64,000 nt of DNA from Aplysia californica. Lineage: Eukaryota > Mollusca > Gastropoda > Aplysiida > Aplysiidae. Below, piece by piece: positions 1-13,500 of this stretch (positions are counted from its first letter, which is position 1; every line of letters begins with the position of its first letter). The stretch covers positions 1,128,363-1,192,362 of the forward strand of contig NW_004797319.1 in the NCBI RefSeq assembly GCF_000002075.1, written 5' to 3'. The position numbers and the translations under genes are program-made. The notes under the pieces were generated by a model, which worked only from the letters and a program-made list of their open reading frames with translations, ran no database searches and was not told where the DNA came from.

Positions 1-1299
1 CCCCGCCCCCCAACCCGATGATTCCAGGATTGAGCAACATACATATATGTGATGCTCGAAATGATCTTTCTGTACATTTGAGGTTTAGGCTATGTCCAAA
101 CTGATGCAACATGATTGACGTGGTGCGTCTGGTTAGGCCAAAGCAGAGGTGGGGAAGGGAGTGGGAGGATTTCTCGAAAATAGTCCCGTCTGGTCACTTG
201 CTTATCCGGATTATGATCTCGAGATCTACCACCATATTTTTGTTTGTTTGTTGTTGTTGTTTTTGAAAATCTAGACGGCACCGCAAAATGAAGCAATCCA
301 GCTAAATCGGCACCAACACGCGCCTATTACTAGGCCGGCGCTATATGGTAGCCAGGATAAAAACACCCTAGGTTGTTTTATTATCATTTTTTGTGTTTTT
401 TTTAGAACACAAGCAGAGAAATTAGTTGCAAATCATGATCAGTCGCTTCTATCCAGGCCCAGCTCCTGATAACCCCTTATGCTACAGCCACGCGATACCG
501 AGCGCTGTACCTTACCTTACTACACTCCTTTCGTGTGCCATAACGACATATCTTTCTGGGCATAACTCATCATTAGGATAACAGGGTACATTGTTCTTTT
601 TGCACGTCACCTGCTATAATTATACTTAAACATCTTCCATAATCATTTCCTAAAAATATAAATATGTATTTTCCCACAGTTTTATGTCTTTTTTGGTGTT
701 ATTAATGTATTTAATCGTCTGTGATTCACAACCGTATATGGCAATTATAGAAAATACATTACAAATAATTAAACTTGAGATTCTTTTGATCTTTGTTTAT
801 ATTAGACTCAGCCAATGATCTTTCAACGTTCGTTTTGGCATTACAAAAAAGATCGTGCAGTAGAGAATCTTTGATTGCAAGACATCTTTAGATCTACATT
901 GTATTTATTCTTTGTTGACATAGCCGTTCATGATCCCTGCTTGTGACCCCTTCCGTAAAAAAAAAAAATTTTGTTTGTTTGTTCGGTCTTCTTAGATTTG
1001 AGATATAGATTAACTTGGATTTTCTCTATGTACGGTAAGTGTCTTCATGACAAAGTGTAGAGCAGGACAACATACCATTTGCATAGGCCCTATTTCAGTT
1101 TTGGATTATATGCAATTCTTTTTCTCCCCTTTGAGGCAATAGACTGTCTCGCCCTGGGTCGTCCCACACATTTTTCAAGGTGTTGTTATTCCCAACAATA
1201 GCAGAACACATTAATGTTATCGATCAGTCAGCATCCCTAACAGTCTATCCAAATAAAAACTAGGCTGAAGGATATTATAGCTATTCAGATTTTCGTTCC
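1..1299. other. Upstream intergenic sequence, no gene seen
   Basis: AT-rich, with no convincing coding region or RNA gene on either strand. The open stretches are short and have no recognisable protein content. An A-run at 958-969 and scattered T-runs are the only simple features I could name. Confidence 0.5.
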
Positions 1300-1477
1300 T
1301 CCGATTCTTCTTCTTCGACGTGCGGACGTCCACCGGCGGTCAGACATTCTGGTCCATAATTCCATGCATCCATACGGTAAAAAACCGAAAGTAGTCTGGT
1401 CTAATTATTGCCAATGGCAAGGGAAATAATTCTTTCTTACTTAATTTCTGAGCAGTGAACTGAGCGAGCCAACAATA
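1300..1477 (+). promoter_or_regulatory. Likely proximal promoter / 5' UTR of VIRMA
   Basis: The 180 bases before the start codon hold a CCAAT box inside the 13-base palindrome TTGCCAATGGCAA (about 1408-1420) and a GACGT/GACGTC cluster near 1317-1331. No TATA box is evident. The transcription start is not visible; the assignment rests on position and on the CCAAT motif. Confidence 0.35.
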
Positions 1478-1546
1478 ATGGCGTCTTCGGAGGAAGAAGT
1501 GAAATTGTTGTTTTTTGATACATTTTACCACGACCAAAATAAAGAG
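1478..1546 (+). CDS. VIRMA: VIRMA exon 1 (residues 1-23)
   Basis: Encodes the start and the LLFFDTFYHDQNKE block, matching the vertebrate LLFLDTFKHP start of the N-terminal domain. An in-frame TAA at 1442-1444 limits upstream extension. It ends in phase 0 at AAAGAG|gtatat. Confidence 0.85.
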
Positions 1547-4500
1547 GTATATGCATCTATAATGTAATATTAATAATTATTGGTGCTGGTAATATAAGCT
1601 CAATGCACTAGATTCTAGATTTAGATCTAGATTCTAGATCTAGATTTAGATCTATTTGATTTTAATTAGCAAGAATAGTTTTTCGAGGTTTTTTTCCCCA
1701 CGGCACGGTTTCAAGGCAGTCATGGTTTGTTGGTGTAGTGTATGGATGGTCCATGGTGGCTTTGGGAGGACTTCCGTAAGGAGCGACCACTATGAGACAG
1801 AGCAGAATTGAGGTCTAGGTCTCTTCTTTATTGTGTTTGATGGGGTGGTCGCTCGTTACGGCACGGAAGTGGAAAGACACAGCGGTAGCCGAGATACAGA
1901 TATATCTAGATCTGGATATCGGGAAGATTGAACAATACCGGACCACTTGTATTGTTGCGCCTTGCGTGAGCCAGATTACTTCCATAACAACACCGCTCGG
2001 TGCTTTTTCGGTAGTTCCCACCCCGCAATTGTTATTCACGGGTTTTGGCCCCAAGAGTAGGGGGTTTCAGGGGGGCTTCCTAACAAAAATAGGAATGGGG
2101 GTTTCAGGGGGGCATGCCCCCCTGAATTTTACCACAATTTAATGTTTTGCTGTTGTTAGGTTTGATATCTTAGCTCACCGCGAATCAAACGTGTATAGAT
2201 CTAGATCTAGAAATAGGTCAGGCTCAAATAAGGGGGGGTGGGAATTACCGAAAAAGCACCCACCGCTCTGCCGCACGCGCTTCAATTCGCGAGAGGAGGA
2301 AGGCTAGCATTGGATGGTCCGACATTTTTTCATTCACACACACATCTTGGAAGGGGGTCTCCCCCTGACAATTCAAATCTTGGAGGGGTGGGGGGGGGTT
2401 CTGGGGGGGTCTCCCCCCCTGACAAACCACTAACGAACAGATATATATATATCGGTCCGAAATTCTTCATTCCGGTTGTAAGAAGAGGGAAGTTGTTTGG
2501 GGGGTTTCCCCCCTGACAACGGTCCGGGATTCTTCATTGAGAGATATTAAAATCGATGTTAGAACGAAGAATGCTGGACCGCGCGGGGAAGGGAGAGGCG
2601 GTGGCTCGCGCGCTCGGTCTCACAATGTTCCACACGCTGTGTTCTTTAGGCCCCGCCCTGCAGGCACATGATCCGTGGTCCGGAATGCTTCGCCGTGAAT
2701 GCACGCTCTTGGTTTAGCCTTAGGTGAAGTTTCCCGGACTAGGTAGGCCTACGTTGTTGTCTAATGAAGTATCCCGGACCACGGTACGGTTGAGAGAAGG
2801 ATGCTGTACTACACAAATTAGTTCCTGCTAAATTCCAGTAAAAGTAAAAATGATTTTGTAATTGTTTTTCATCTCAATTTCCCTTCCATACATTATAAAA
2901 ATAGCATTACTACTATAAAAAAAGCCATTAACTGCTCTTTTAACTGTGCTGAACTCCTAAAATACCAGCGGTTGAGACATATAGGCAAAAGTAGTCCCAG
3001 TCCGCTGGTCCGGTATTCTTCAATCTTACCTAGATAGATTTTTAGATGTAATCTAGGCTCTCCTGTACAATTGCGGTCATCACGACCATGCCACTGTGCC
3101 CTTTGACCCTCGAACCTGACACCTTGAGGCTAATTGGCCAATCTAATCACTCGGTCCACTATTCTTATTTGCCCGCGACTCTGCTGGCTTGGCCTACTTC
3201 TGGTCCGGCAAAGTACAATGGAGGGCTAGAGATGTGTACGAGAGCTCATTTGCATAATTGCAACCCCCTCGGCCCTGCTCGCGACTTGGCGAGTATCTAC
3301 CCCGATTGTCCGCTCATGCTATTGTTTATAATATGTGTACGTGTGTGAGTGTCTTTAAATTATTGTTGCCAGGCCCCTGAAGCCCCCCCTCCCCCCACTG
3401 TTGTTACATTGATATGTAAACACGACTGTCCGCTCATGTTATTGTCTTTAAAATATAGTTTCCAGGGGGCAAGCAGAGTACTATGAGTGCGTAGTTAGGC
3501 TAGGCTTGCGTAGTAATCACGGGCCGAGACGGGTGGTCCGGTAAAGTACAATCCAGCCAAAGTCCAAAGCTGAACACCAAAATCCCTGAATTGCCAGGTA
3601 ATCGATGAGGAGAAAATCAAAATTCAAGCAAAGAATGGCCGATTTTCGGCAGTTCCTACCCCCAATTATTATTTGCCGGTTTGGGCCCAAAGAATCAAGA
3701 GTAGGGGGGTTTCAGGGGGGCTCGTGGTTCTAAACGATTAGGCCGACTTACTTTTTGATGCGCGTGCCGATATAGCGGAGAGATAGCCGGCACTACTTGG
3801 ATATGGTGGTCCCGACTTTTGTGACAAGGAAATATAACCCAGAGAAAATCTAGAATTTCATTTTGACCCCAACGATGATTACTTCTGGTTCTAGATCTAG
3901 AGTAATCGTACCGGGTCGGGCAGCAATTTTTTTTCTAGCTGTCGGGCACTGGAGTACAAAAAGATCGTTTAAAACTTTGTTTTTAAATCTAGCCCCAAAA
4001 GAGTGGCACACAAACCTAAAGCAACCTCCCTTACTTTCGTTGAAACTAGTTACGGCGATATTTTGCTAAAAATAGTCCTTAAGACAGCTTTTTCTTCATC
4101 AACTGAGCAAAACAGCATGAAGCTGTTTCCCCGGAAGAGTTAACATTGGTTGTGGATGAAGGAGCCTGTGGCCTAGATTCTACGTTTTGGTAAACTCTGA
4201 AAGCTGGAGAGTTATTTGCATATGAGGCCCCATCAAGGATGAAAGAGAATTTGCTGTTCAGCCTCGCCGTTTTTGCCCAAAGGGGGGGGTGCCCGGATTG
4301 TAACATAAAATCCATAGTTTCTCATCCTTCGGGCACATAAGATAATACAGTGCCAATGGTTATAATATAATAAAGAATCAAGAATTTGTGCATAATTTAA
4401 ATAATAGTAGAGTCAGATACAGCATATTAGCTCAGTCAGACACCAGGGTAGTAGAGTCAGATACCAGTGTGTAATACAGTCGGATATCAGTGTAGGAGAG

Positions 4501-7500
4501 TCAGAATCTAGTGTAGTTGAGTGAGCCAGATGCTGGTGTGGTAGAGTCAGATACCACGTAGTAGAGTGGGTCAGATACATACTCATCAAAATAGCTGTAA
4601 ATGGTGAAAACCACTTTAGACAAACTATCATTGTGTCCAAGTGTTGATAACAAGCATTAAAAATCATGTTATTAAGCTTGCAAAGAAACAAATGTGATAA
4701 TAATTGAAAATGACCGAATGTCAAAATACTGCCCGAATCCTTGAGAAAACAAAAAAATTGTGACCGAACACGTAAATAAATCGGGCGTCACTTTTGCACC
4801 CAGTAAGGGCCTCAAATATGAGTACAAGCTGAAACAGCTCATTCCTGGGGTCATCCAATCACAGGGCTTCCTGTAGCTGGTTTCGGTTTGTCTCTAGGGC
4901 AAGGCAGATAGGAGATATTTATAAAGCTTTAAAGTCGACGTGCCTGTTTTCGTCCTTATTTTGACCGAACCGGTAATTTTACTCTAGATTTAAGTCTAAA
5001 CGGTTATAAACTTTTTGATTTGCGTGCCAATATGGAGAGATAGCCTTTCAAACCTAATTTGCAAAACATCAAATCGTGGTCAAATTCAGGAACACCCAAT
5101 GTTTTGTTTTTTTAAAGTCAGGGGGGGGCAACCCCCCTTGCCTTGTGAAAAACTTACAAGTGAAATTTTACTGCTCATTTTGTAGGCTAGATTTAGATCT
5201 AGGCTACTGATAAAACATTAACATTGATACTGACTATTTAAATCAGTATCAATATTTCATTAGGCCTACACACAAGTCGGGACCACCATATCCAAGTAGT
5301 GCCAGATAGCCTTTAAAACATGGATGATGGAGCTAATGAGAGCACACTACACTGGCTTTTTTGGGCTAAAATATATCAATGAAACGACGTCATGAGGACG
5401 ATAGCCTGCACCGGCTTCTGATTGGCTAAAATGTTACTAGATCTAGATCTAGAGTCATTTAGACTACGCGTAGCGCGCTCATGACCTTATGCAGTTAGTT
5501 GCGAGCGCCGTAAAACCCCGTACTAAACTAAAACTAAACTAGACTACACATATCTATTTTACAATGACTTGATTAACAAGGACAAGGCACTAGAACAATA
5601 TGTCCTTCATAGTTAACACAGGGGGTAGCAACTAGTGAACTACTCATTGCAGTTTTTATCTGGACTGATCTTTGCCTGGCATTTGCTCTACAATTGAGAT
5701 CACCAGCAGACACTCGCTCGCTCAATGATGACCTAGATTTCCGACTACATTCCCCTTGGCCTAAGGCCATAGTAATATAATTACCAAATTTGCTATGTCA
5801 TGGGTACATACGTCACTATGTACAGCCAATCAGACGCCGGTGTAGTGTTTTCTCGTTACCTCCATGTCCTTTCAAACCTAATTAAATTGCAGAACATCAA
5901 ATCATGGTCAAGCCCCCTTACCCCCCCGTGTTTAAAATATGTGAAATATTATTACTGAAAAATAGCAGCGCATATCTCTCTCTTTCAGATAAAAGATCGA
6001 TACCGAGTATTTAGGTCAGTATTGATGTCCGGTACAACTTAATAATCTTGGTCCTGTTTGGGGATACTAGTTTTGACCCCACCAACAATTACTTCTAGTT
6101 CTAAGCGATTACTTTTTAATGCACGTGCCGATATGGAGAGATAGCCTATCAAACCTAATTGCAGAACATCAAATTATGGTCAAATTCAGGGGGGCATGGA
6201 CCAGGGTTATATCTGAACAATTACTTCTGGTTTAAAATGAGGCGATTCTTTTGCGCTGTGCATGCTGATACGATGTTTGACGGGCGGAGAGAAAAATATC
6301 AAACCTAATTGAAAAACATCAAATGTTAACGTATAAAAAAATCCCCCCTCCACATATTTATAATTTTTATTAGGTCATTGGGACATGCCTCCCTGAAACC
6401 CCCATGGCCCTTTGTTTTTAAATGGAATATTATTGCTCATTTTGTACAATTAAAAAGTAGCAGACTAGGCCACCCCGGCCTCTCTTCCACTTCCAGTTCT
6501 GCCCCCCCCGTCCGAGTTTGGCCCCAATTTTTATTGATCGCCTGCATTGTGGCAAAGAACTGTGCACAAACAGCGCATCCCTCTCTCATTTGGATAAACA
6601 TCGATACCGAGTATTAAAGTCAGGTATCTTGGGGCTAAAACTGGAGATTGCCTTGCATTGTCTTGTTCACATTCTCGTCTGTCTCGTTTGTTCGTGTTAA
6701 AAAAATTCTAGCTCTCATTTATTAATTTGCCACTTTGTGCACAACTCTGCATGACACAGCACTATAGTGCTTGTACTGTAGGCTAGTGACTAAACAAAAC
6801 TTTGGGATGTCATGTTTAGTTTAAGCGTACAATTTACCCAGGAAAGTATTACTGGAGCAAGGATGGCAGTCCCGTTCTTGAACTGGACACCTGTTGGTTG
6901 ACCTTGATCTAGTGGTGAAAGAAGGATTTAGATGAGATGTTGTTGGTATACTATACTGTGCAAGTTTTGCATTGTGTTTCCCTTTTGCTTGCTGTGATCT
7001 TATTTGAGATATCTGCAGTCTTTTATCTTGTGTCATGCATGTTTTCAGCTTTGTTTCTACTCTTTAAACATATTATTTGTTTTTCATTCTATTTTAGGAG
7101 CTTAATATTGACCTGATACAGTTCTCACAACCAGTCGTGGTGTATGAAGTACGTGTAATTCCATTGAAGACTCAAGTTGAAACAAACCTTGGAAAAGGAT
7201 TTCGACTTGGGTAAGTCGATTATTTTATCAGTAGTGTGTTTTGAAGGAAATCTTAGCTTCTAGAAATTATCCATGCTTTTTCATTCTTTTTTTTGCCAGT
7301 TTGCCTTAATAAAAAACAGTTAGCTGTGTTTTATGTTTAGATTCAATAGAACTGATCTGTGTACCACTGTCTATTCTTTAATTGGTAGTTTCAAGTAAAT
7401 CTGACTCTCTGCATCTCCAGCCATGTTTTAAGGATTTCCAAAATCTTCTTTTGTCTGTATAGACTCTGCTTCTTTTTCCATCCATCAATTCTATTTGATT

Positions 7501-10500
7501 AATTTGTTTGCAGATTTTCCTTTTGAGCAATAGAATAGTGAGGGCAGTAGCAGCACAGCCATCTATATAGATCTGTATCTGATTTTACTCATTTGGTCTC
7601 TTTTTGTTTGATTTTTTATACATAACAGTTCTCTTGCTTTTTTGTTGTTGTCCAAGGAACTCTTGAAACCCTTAAACTTTTATCTAAGATTAGTCACACT
7701 AGAACTCATACTATCTCCATACACTGATACCTGAAATATTCATGCTAAAAAGATTACATGAGAGTGCACACTAATTATCATGACCAGCAAATTATAAGAT
7801 AGATTGTTTCTGATAAATATGCGTTTTGCTATTTGGACATTGTCATTGGTATTTATATTTGAGTGAATCAGAAGTTTAAGTCTTTGTTGTATTTCCTTGG
7901 GGTCTCACATAAAAAAGGTCATCCCAATGGGTAGTATTTCTCTTCAGGCCGTAGATCACCATTTAGTGGGCCATGTATATCCATGTCATGTTTTTATCCT
8001 TGATGTTTCTTTTTTATTCATGGGGCGTGAAGTCCTTGGCATGTCTTTAAGTTTGAGGGCAGTCTTAAGTTAACTTTAATATGGAAAAATTCTCTACTTT
8101 CCCATTCCTCTGCTTCATTGTTTTGAGTTTTAATTTTTGGAAGAATCTTTTGTCTTGTCTTCATGGCTTCTAGTTTGAAGATGTCATTTTGATTTTATTT
8201 TCCTGATATTTTCGTCAAGAAAGATTCATGTATTTTTAGTAAATATATTCTTTATATGAGTTGCTGTGGCTTGTATTCATGCTTGTTCTATTTGATTCAG
8301 ATCATGAATTTTATATGACTGTTTGCAGAGGAACCCTCCCATCTGAGTTCAAGCTTGATATATTTGTGAACAACCTGAACAAGCCCACTGCTTCTACATT
8401 TGAAAAACTTGGCAGGTGAGTGCTAGAAAGAAATAACTTGCCTTCTGTTAAGGGGAAAAAAAAAGGATTAAAAATATTCTTTGAGATGTGTGAAGGGAAT
8501 AATACGGTGGTTGGAGAGTACCGCAAGTGAGTCATTCATCTTTGCTTCTTTTCTTTCTGTTGCTTTTGTCTCTTTCTTACCCCCCCCCCCCCCTTTCCCG
8601 AAACTAAAATGGCTTTTATTGTGTTTATGTGCTTCTCTTTATTCACAGGGGGATAATGTAAGAATTAGGTCTTAAGATGTTTTTTATTTGTGAAAAGAAT
8701 ATGGACCATGTGGTATGTAACCTCTTGGGGCATTAATATTTGCATGCTCATCGGGTTCACCTTTTTAAGAATGATATTGACACCCTCATTTTGAGCCAGT
8801 GGTTCGCATTGATAGGCTCTACTTCATTTCTTTTCTTCCTGTTGTTTCATTTTGCTTTTTTCCTTCACTTAATGACTGTTATTGTGTCGATGTGCTGCTC
8901 TTTCCTCAAACACATATTTGGGTCAAGTTAAATGGATGAACTTTTTTTTCAAATTAGCAAACTGACAAACATTTCAGGGAAATGTGGAAAGCTTAGCTTT
9001 GTGCCATCTCGTTAACTGGGCTGCAGCTAGCATGTGTAGGTATAAAAATAAGAATTGAAACAGATATACTTACTGTCAAAAGCATCCCTCACCCTTCTTC
9101 CATTTGCACATTTGTATAGCTTCCGTTCAAGATCTAGGGAAAGGAGGTGTCTGTAATTACTTTTTTCTTTTTTCAGGCTAGACTATAAAGAAAATACCAA
9201 CATCCAGTTGAAGCCGGAGAAGGAAGTAAGTTGTATACTTCAGTGTCTGTGAAATTCAAGGACATTTTTAAAATTCCTTTCTTATTTTGAGTTAGTACAG
9301 TCTTCTGTTTCTCAAATGACAGAGACAGAAATTGAGTTTTACAAAAATTGTTGAATAATAGCCCTCCTGGATCTTTTGTGATTCTATTTCGGAATGGTCA
9401 TGGAAAATTTTACATTTACCTGTAGTTCTTAGATGTTTTGATTATTCCATGAAAATAATATTGTTGCAGTTTTTTATTCTTTTGGATTATATTAGCTTCC
9501 ATTCAAGGTTAGAAAATATGATGTGGCAATCCTGCTGAATTTGTCAAATTTAGTTCACATTTTCTCTCGCAACTTTTATTTTGTTGGATAGTGTCCATAT
9601 TGGATTAGTTTGGTTTATGAAAAGGTGTGGTAAAGCTTTCTATGCATTCAGTTTAAATGTCTACTTCTCTCCCTGTACTATCCCACCACCCTTGAAAAAT
9701 TGCTTCAGGTTCCCACTGATGGTCTCATCCTAAAAGGATGGTACCGCATTGTGACCTTTGCAGTCTACGGCCGGGTCACAGTGGTAAAGCCCCCCCAGGA
9801 CTCACCACCTCCCCCCCCTCCTCCATTGCCTGCACACCAAGGTATGTTGATGTTATTACGAGAAAAGTTGTTGTTTATGTCCTATAAATAGGCGTGGAGT
9901 ACCTGTGAATTTTTTGATCGGTTTTGGTGTCAAATGGTTGTTTATCTTTTTAGTTTGGAGTACAGTCGAACCTGCCTTAACGGAAACCTGTGTAAAACGG
10001 AAACCTGTCTTAACGGAATCTCCCCGCTCCCCTCTTGATATATTCCTCTTTAATTACCTGTATAAAACGGAAACCTGTCCAACGCGGAAATGGAAAGAAA
10101 AATCCGCTCCCTTCCGAGGGTTTCACCTGTCTAAGACGGAAAATGCTTTGCCCGCTCAGCCCTGATTTGAAACAAAACTCGCAAGTTTGATTCCGCCGGC
10201 TCTAAACTTAACGCCATGGCCATGCCACTGGGCGAGGAAGGGGAGTAGGGGTGCAATGGGGATAGAGTAGAAGTTACCCTATGTTTCCCCGTCATGTGAG
10301 CACTGAGCGCTACAGCAGATAATCAGTGTAGTGTGGGTGAGATATCTCACGACTGCCCGTGAGAGTGCTCGAGTAGCCAGCCACTACGGAAACTTTCCTG
10401 GGTAGCCAGAAGCCAGAGGTGTGAAATTAGATTGACCAATGCCTGCTGCCCTGATCGTATGGCCTGCTGAGAAAAGAGTTCCTCGAATCTTTGTTACAAT

Positions 10501-13500
10501 GTAGCAATGCCAATGAAAATTTAAATTTTCACTTTTACCCCCTTTTTTTTGGTACCTAAGAAAGAATTTTCAATTCTAATAATCATGCTTCTTGAATTTT
10601 GAGAATCGGTTCATAAATAAAAAAGTTATGGGGTTGTAAAGGTCGGCAAAATATGGATGACCCACATATAGGAAAATACTCCTAAAAAGTGGACCACGCA
10701 GTAGCAGATTCTGTAAGAAAATCGACGATATCTCGGTAACTAATCCGAGTGTTCGAGAGAAACTTGGCTACCCGATGTGTTTTTGAGTGTAGAAATCATT
10801 TCTGCAGTCAGATTTACTACCAATTTCGTAGTTATTTTGTTATAATTAAAATTGTGGTGTACATATTACGATTTTGCGAAAAAGGGGTGTCGGGATGAGT
10901 CCATTTTATTTATAGCATCGTATCACAACATGGGATCTTTCAGAATATATGTCGGCAGCGTGACTAAATAATTGCAAAGCTTTTTATGATGACTTTAGAC
11001 CATGCCAACCGTAAAAGATAAGTTAATTCAATCTAGCATGCCGTACAATTAAAAATTCTTTTTCCCCGTTGAGACGCGGACACCCCGAGACGAGATAACC
11101 TCGCCTCGGAATACCCCCATTGCGATGTTACAGGGGAATAGAGAGAAAAACAACCGGATGCGCGCGCCCGCCATTGCCCTATTTCAAGTGACCAATGAAC
11201 GGGTCCGGAAAATCGCCCGTAAACGGGGACCAAATTTTCGCCTCGCGGGAAAGCCCGATTGGCATTGCTGTACAATGATGACAGTGAGGGGTGGCATTGG
11301 TGGGTGGGACTAAGGGTGGAAGCAAAGGAGGTGTTCAAACATTTCTGTTTTAATAGGTCAAACAGTGGTCCTATGAAAGGCAAGCACTGGTGGTAATTGG
11401 ATAAGTAAGACTGACGCATGTCACTATCAGATAGGATAGCAGCTGAGAGGTGTGAAGTTTTGACCACTGCTTGCCGATCGGACAAGCGATCCTTGATCTC
11501 ACCGGCTGGGCCTTTGAACCCCCCCACCCCCATCCCCCCCTAAATTCCCCTGTCTAAGACTGAATTTTTTTCCCGCTCCCTTGCGATTCCGTCTTACACA
11601 GGTTCGACTGTAGTTACTTATATTTTGAAAGCGTGGTTTTGTACCCACCTCAAAGGGTGGGTAAGTTTGTTGAATTTTAAGGGCATTACTTGCACTAATG
11701 AAGCAGTGCTTCCAATCTTTTTTATTAGTATGGAAAAGCGTATTTTCTGAAAGTTCTGTACATGCTGCCTCATCATATCAACTCAATCCATTAAAAAAAA
11801 TTTCAATAGCTGTGGTCTATTGGTATTCCATAGCAAAGGATCTGTAGCTGCCTCCCTATCTTCTTGGTTAAGTTTGAATGTTAACGGTAACTCTCGATAA
11901 GTTGTTAGCATATTTTAAACCTGCTAGTTGTGCATTTCATACACTCTGCCATTGCCCCTCTGTGTATCCTTTGGGGGGTTGGTTGGCAATACATTTTCTC
12001 TCTCAAATCGTCTAATATCTGGCTAGTCCCGATAATGCTATTTTTGTGCGGCATTCTCCTTTCTTTCAGTTACTCATTCTTTCTGTCTCTCTTTCGAATC
12101 CTTATTGGGCTAGAAAATATGTATGTTTATCAAGAAGATTGAAATGTGATTTTAGAGAAAAAATTGTTGTCAGAAAGGTACTCTCTCAAATCTTTCTAGA
12201 CTTAGAAAAATTGTCAGTTGGAGGATTCTACAGGAGCAGGATAATTCCGTGGACAGTGAAAAACTTGATAAAATTACTAAAATCTAAAATAAGTGGAAGT
12301 GATACAATAAGGTTGTGGCATTCGACATTCTGATGCAAAAATGGAGGAAATTACAGACTTAATGACTACCTTGTCAAGATTAATGTTCCTGGCTGTACGT
12401 ACACTACTGTCAATGGCGCAATGACAAATTAAATTACAATGGCAGTGGAAAGAGGAATTTGGTTTAGATATTGCCAGCAAGATAGCATGGGTATATGTAG
12501 ATGAAGAAATCAGATAAAACAAGACAAACTCTTGGTGAAAAAAGAAAGTACCACATTATGGGTTTGCACCCTGAATCTCCTCTGAGTTGCTGTTCTTGAA
12601 CCCTGTATTGGTTGGGGGGGGGAGGGGGTGTTGTCTATGCTATGCTGCCCCTAAAACCCCAGTGTATAATTTTCCTTTCGTTTCTGCTTTATCTGTCTGA
12701 AATTCTGCTAAAAATTGAAAGTGGGTGGTTGGCAGGTGCTCTGGTGTGGTTTGTTCCTTCTTTCCTATCAAACATTTATCACCTCTAATCTTCGGCACTT
12801 ATATGACCTAACTGTGTTGCAAGTGCCGTTAAAATCTTACAAAAAAACCAAAGAAAAAAAAAAAAATTGCTAAGTGTATTCGAACCTGTTCAAGACGGAA
12901 TCACCGTCTTGGATGGAGGGGGTTTCAATGGGCCAGCCTGTAAGCGGTGGGATTAAGGGTCATCTGTCTAGTCTGCAAGCGGTCAAAATTTCATACCTCC
13001 CAAGTGCTGTCCTAGCCTCCCTGTAAATGGCATGCATTTTATCTTTTTTAGCCATTGCCACCAGTGCTTTCATATCATAGGACCATTTTTTGACCAATTA
13101 AAAACGGAAATGATTGTTTTCATCCTTAGCTCCACCATCAATGTAATTAATCAATGCCACCTCTCCCCTGTTGTAACAACTATTCAAGGAACTTTTTCCT
13201 CGCCTGATCATATGATCAGGGCAGCAGGCAGTGGTGAAATTAATTTCACACTTCTGGCTACCCAGGAAAGTTTCCGTGCTGGCGCGCCACTTGAGCACTT
13301 TCACAAGCAGTTGAGATTTTACACCTCTGCCTCCCTGGCCATCTGCACTGTTCAGATCTCACATGAAAGAGGTAACAGCCACCCCTTAACAACCCCCCCC
13401 AAAAAAAATTTGCATACCACAGAAAGATAACATGTATTTATTTTTAAATCTTCTTTCAGGAATGGATGTTGGAGAAGAAGAGAGCCACAAACAACAGCAT

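Noticed and set aside
11033-11533. 166-codon minus-strand frame within the pogo-like element, possible transposase
   Set aside because: No DDE motif, DNA-binding motif or family resemblance that I could see; the element is classed as non-autonomous.
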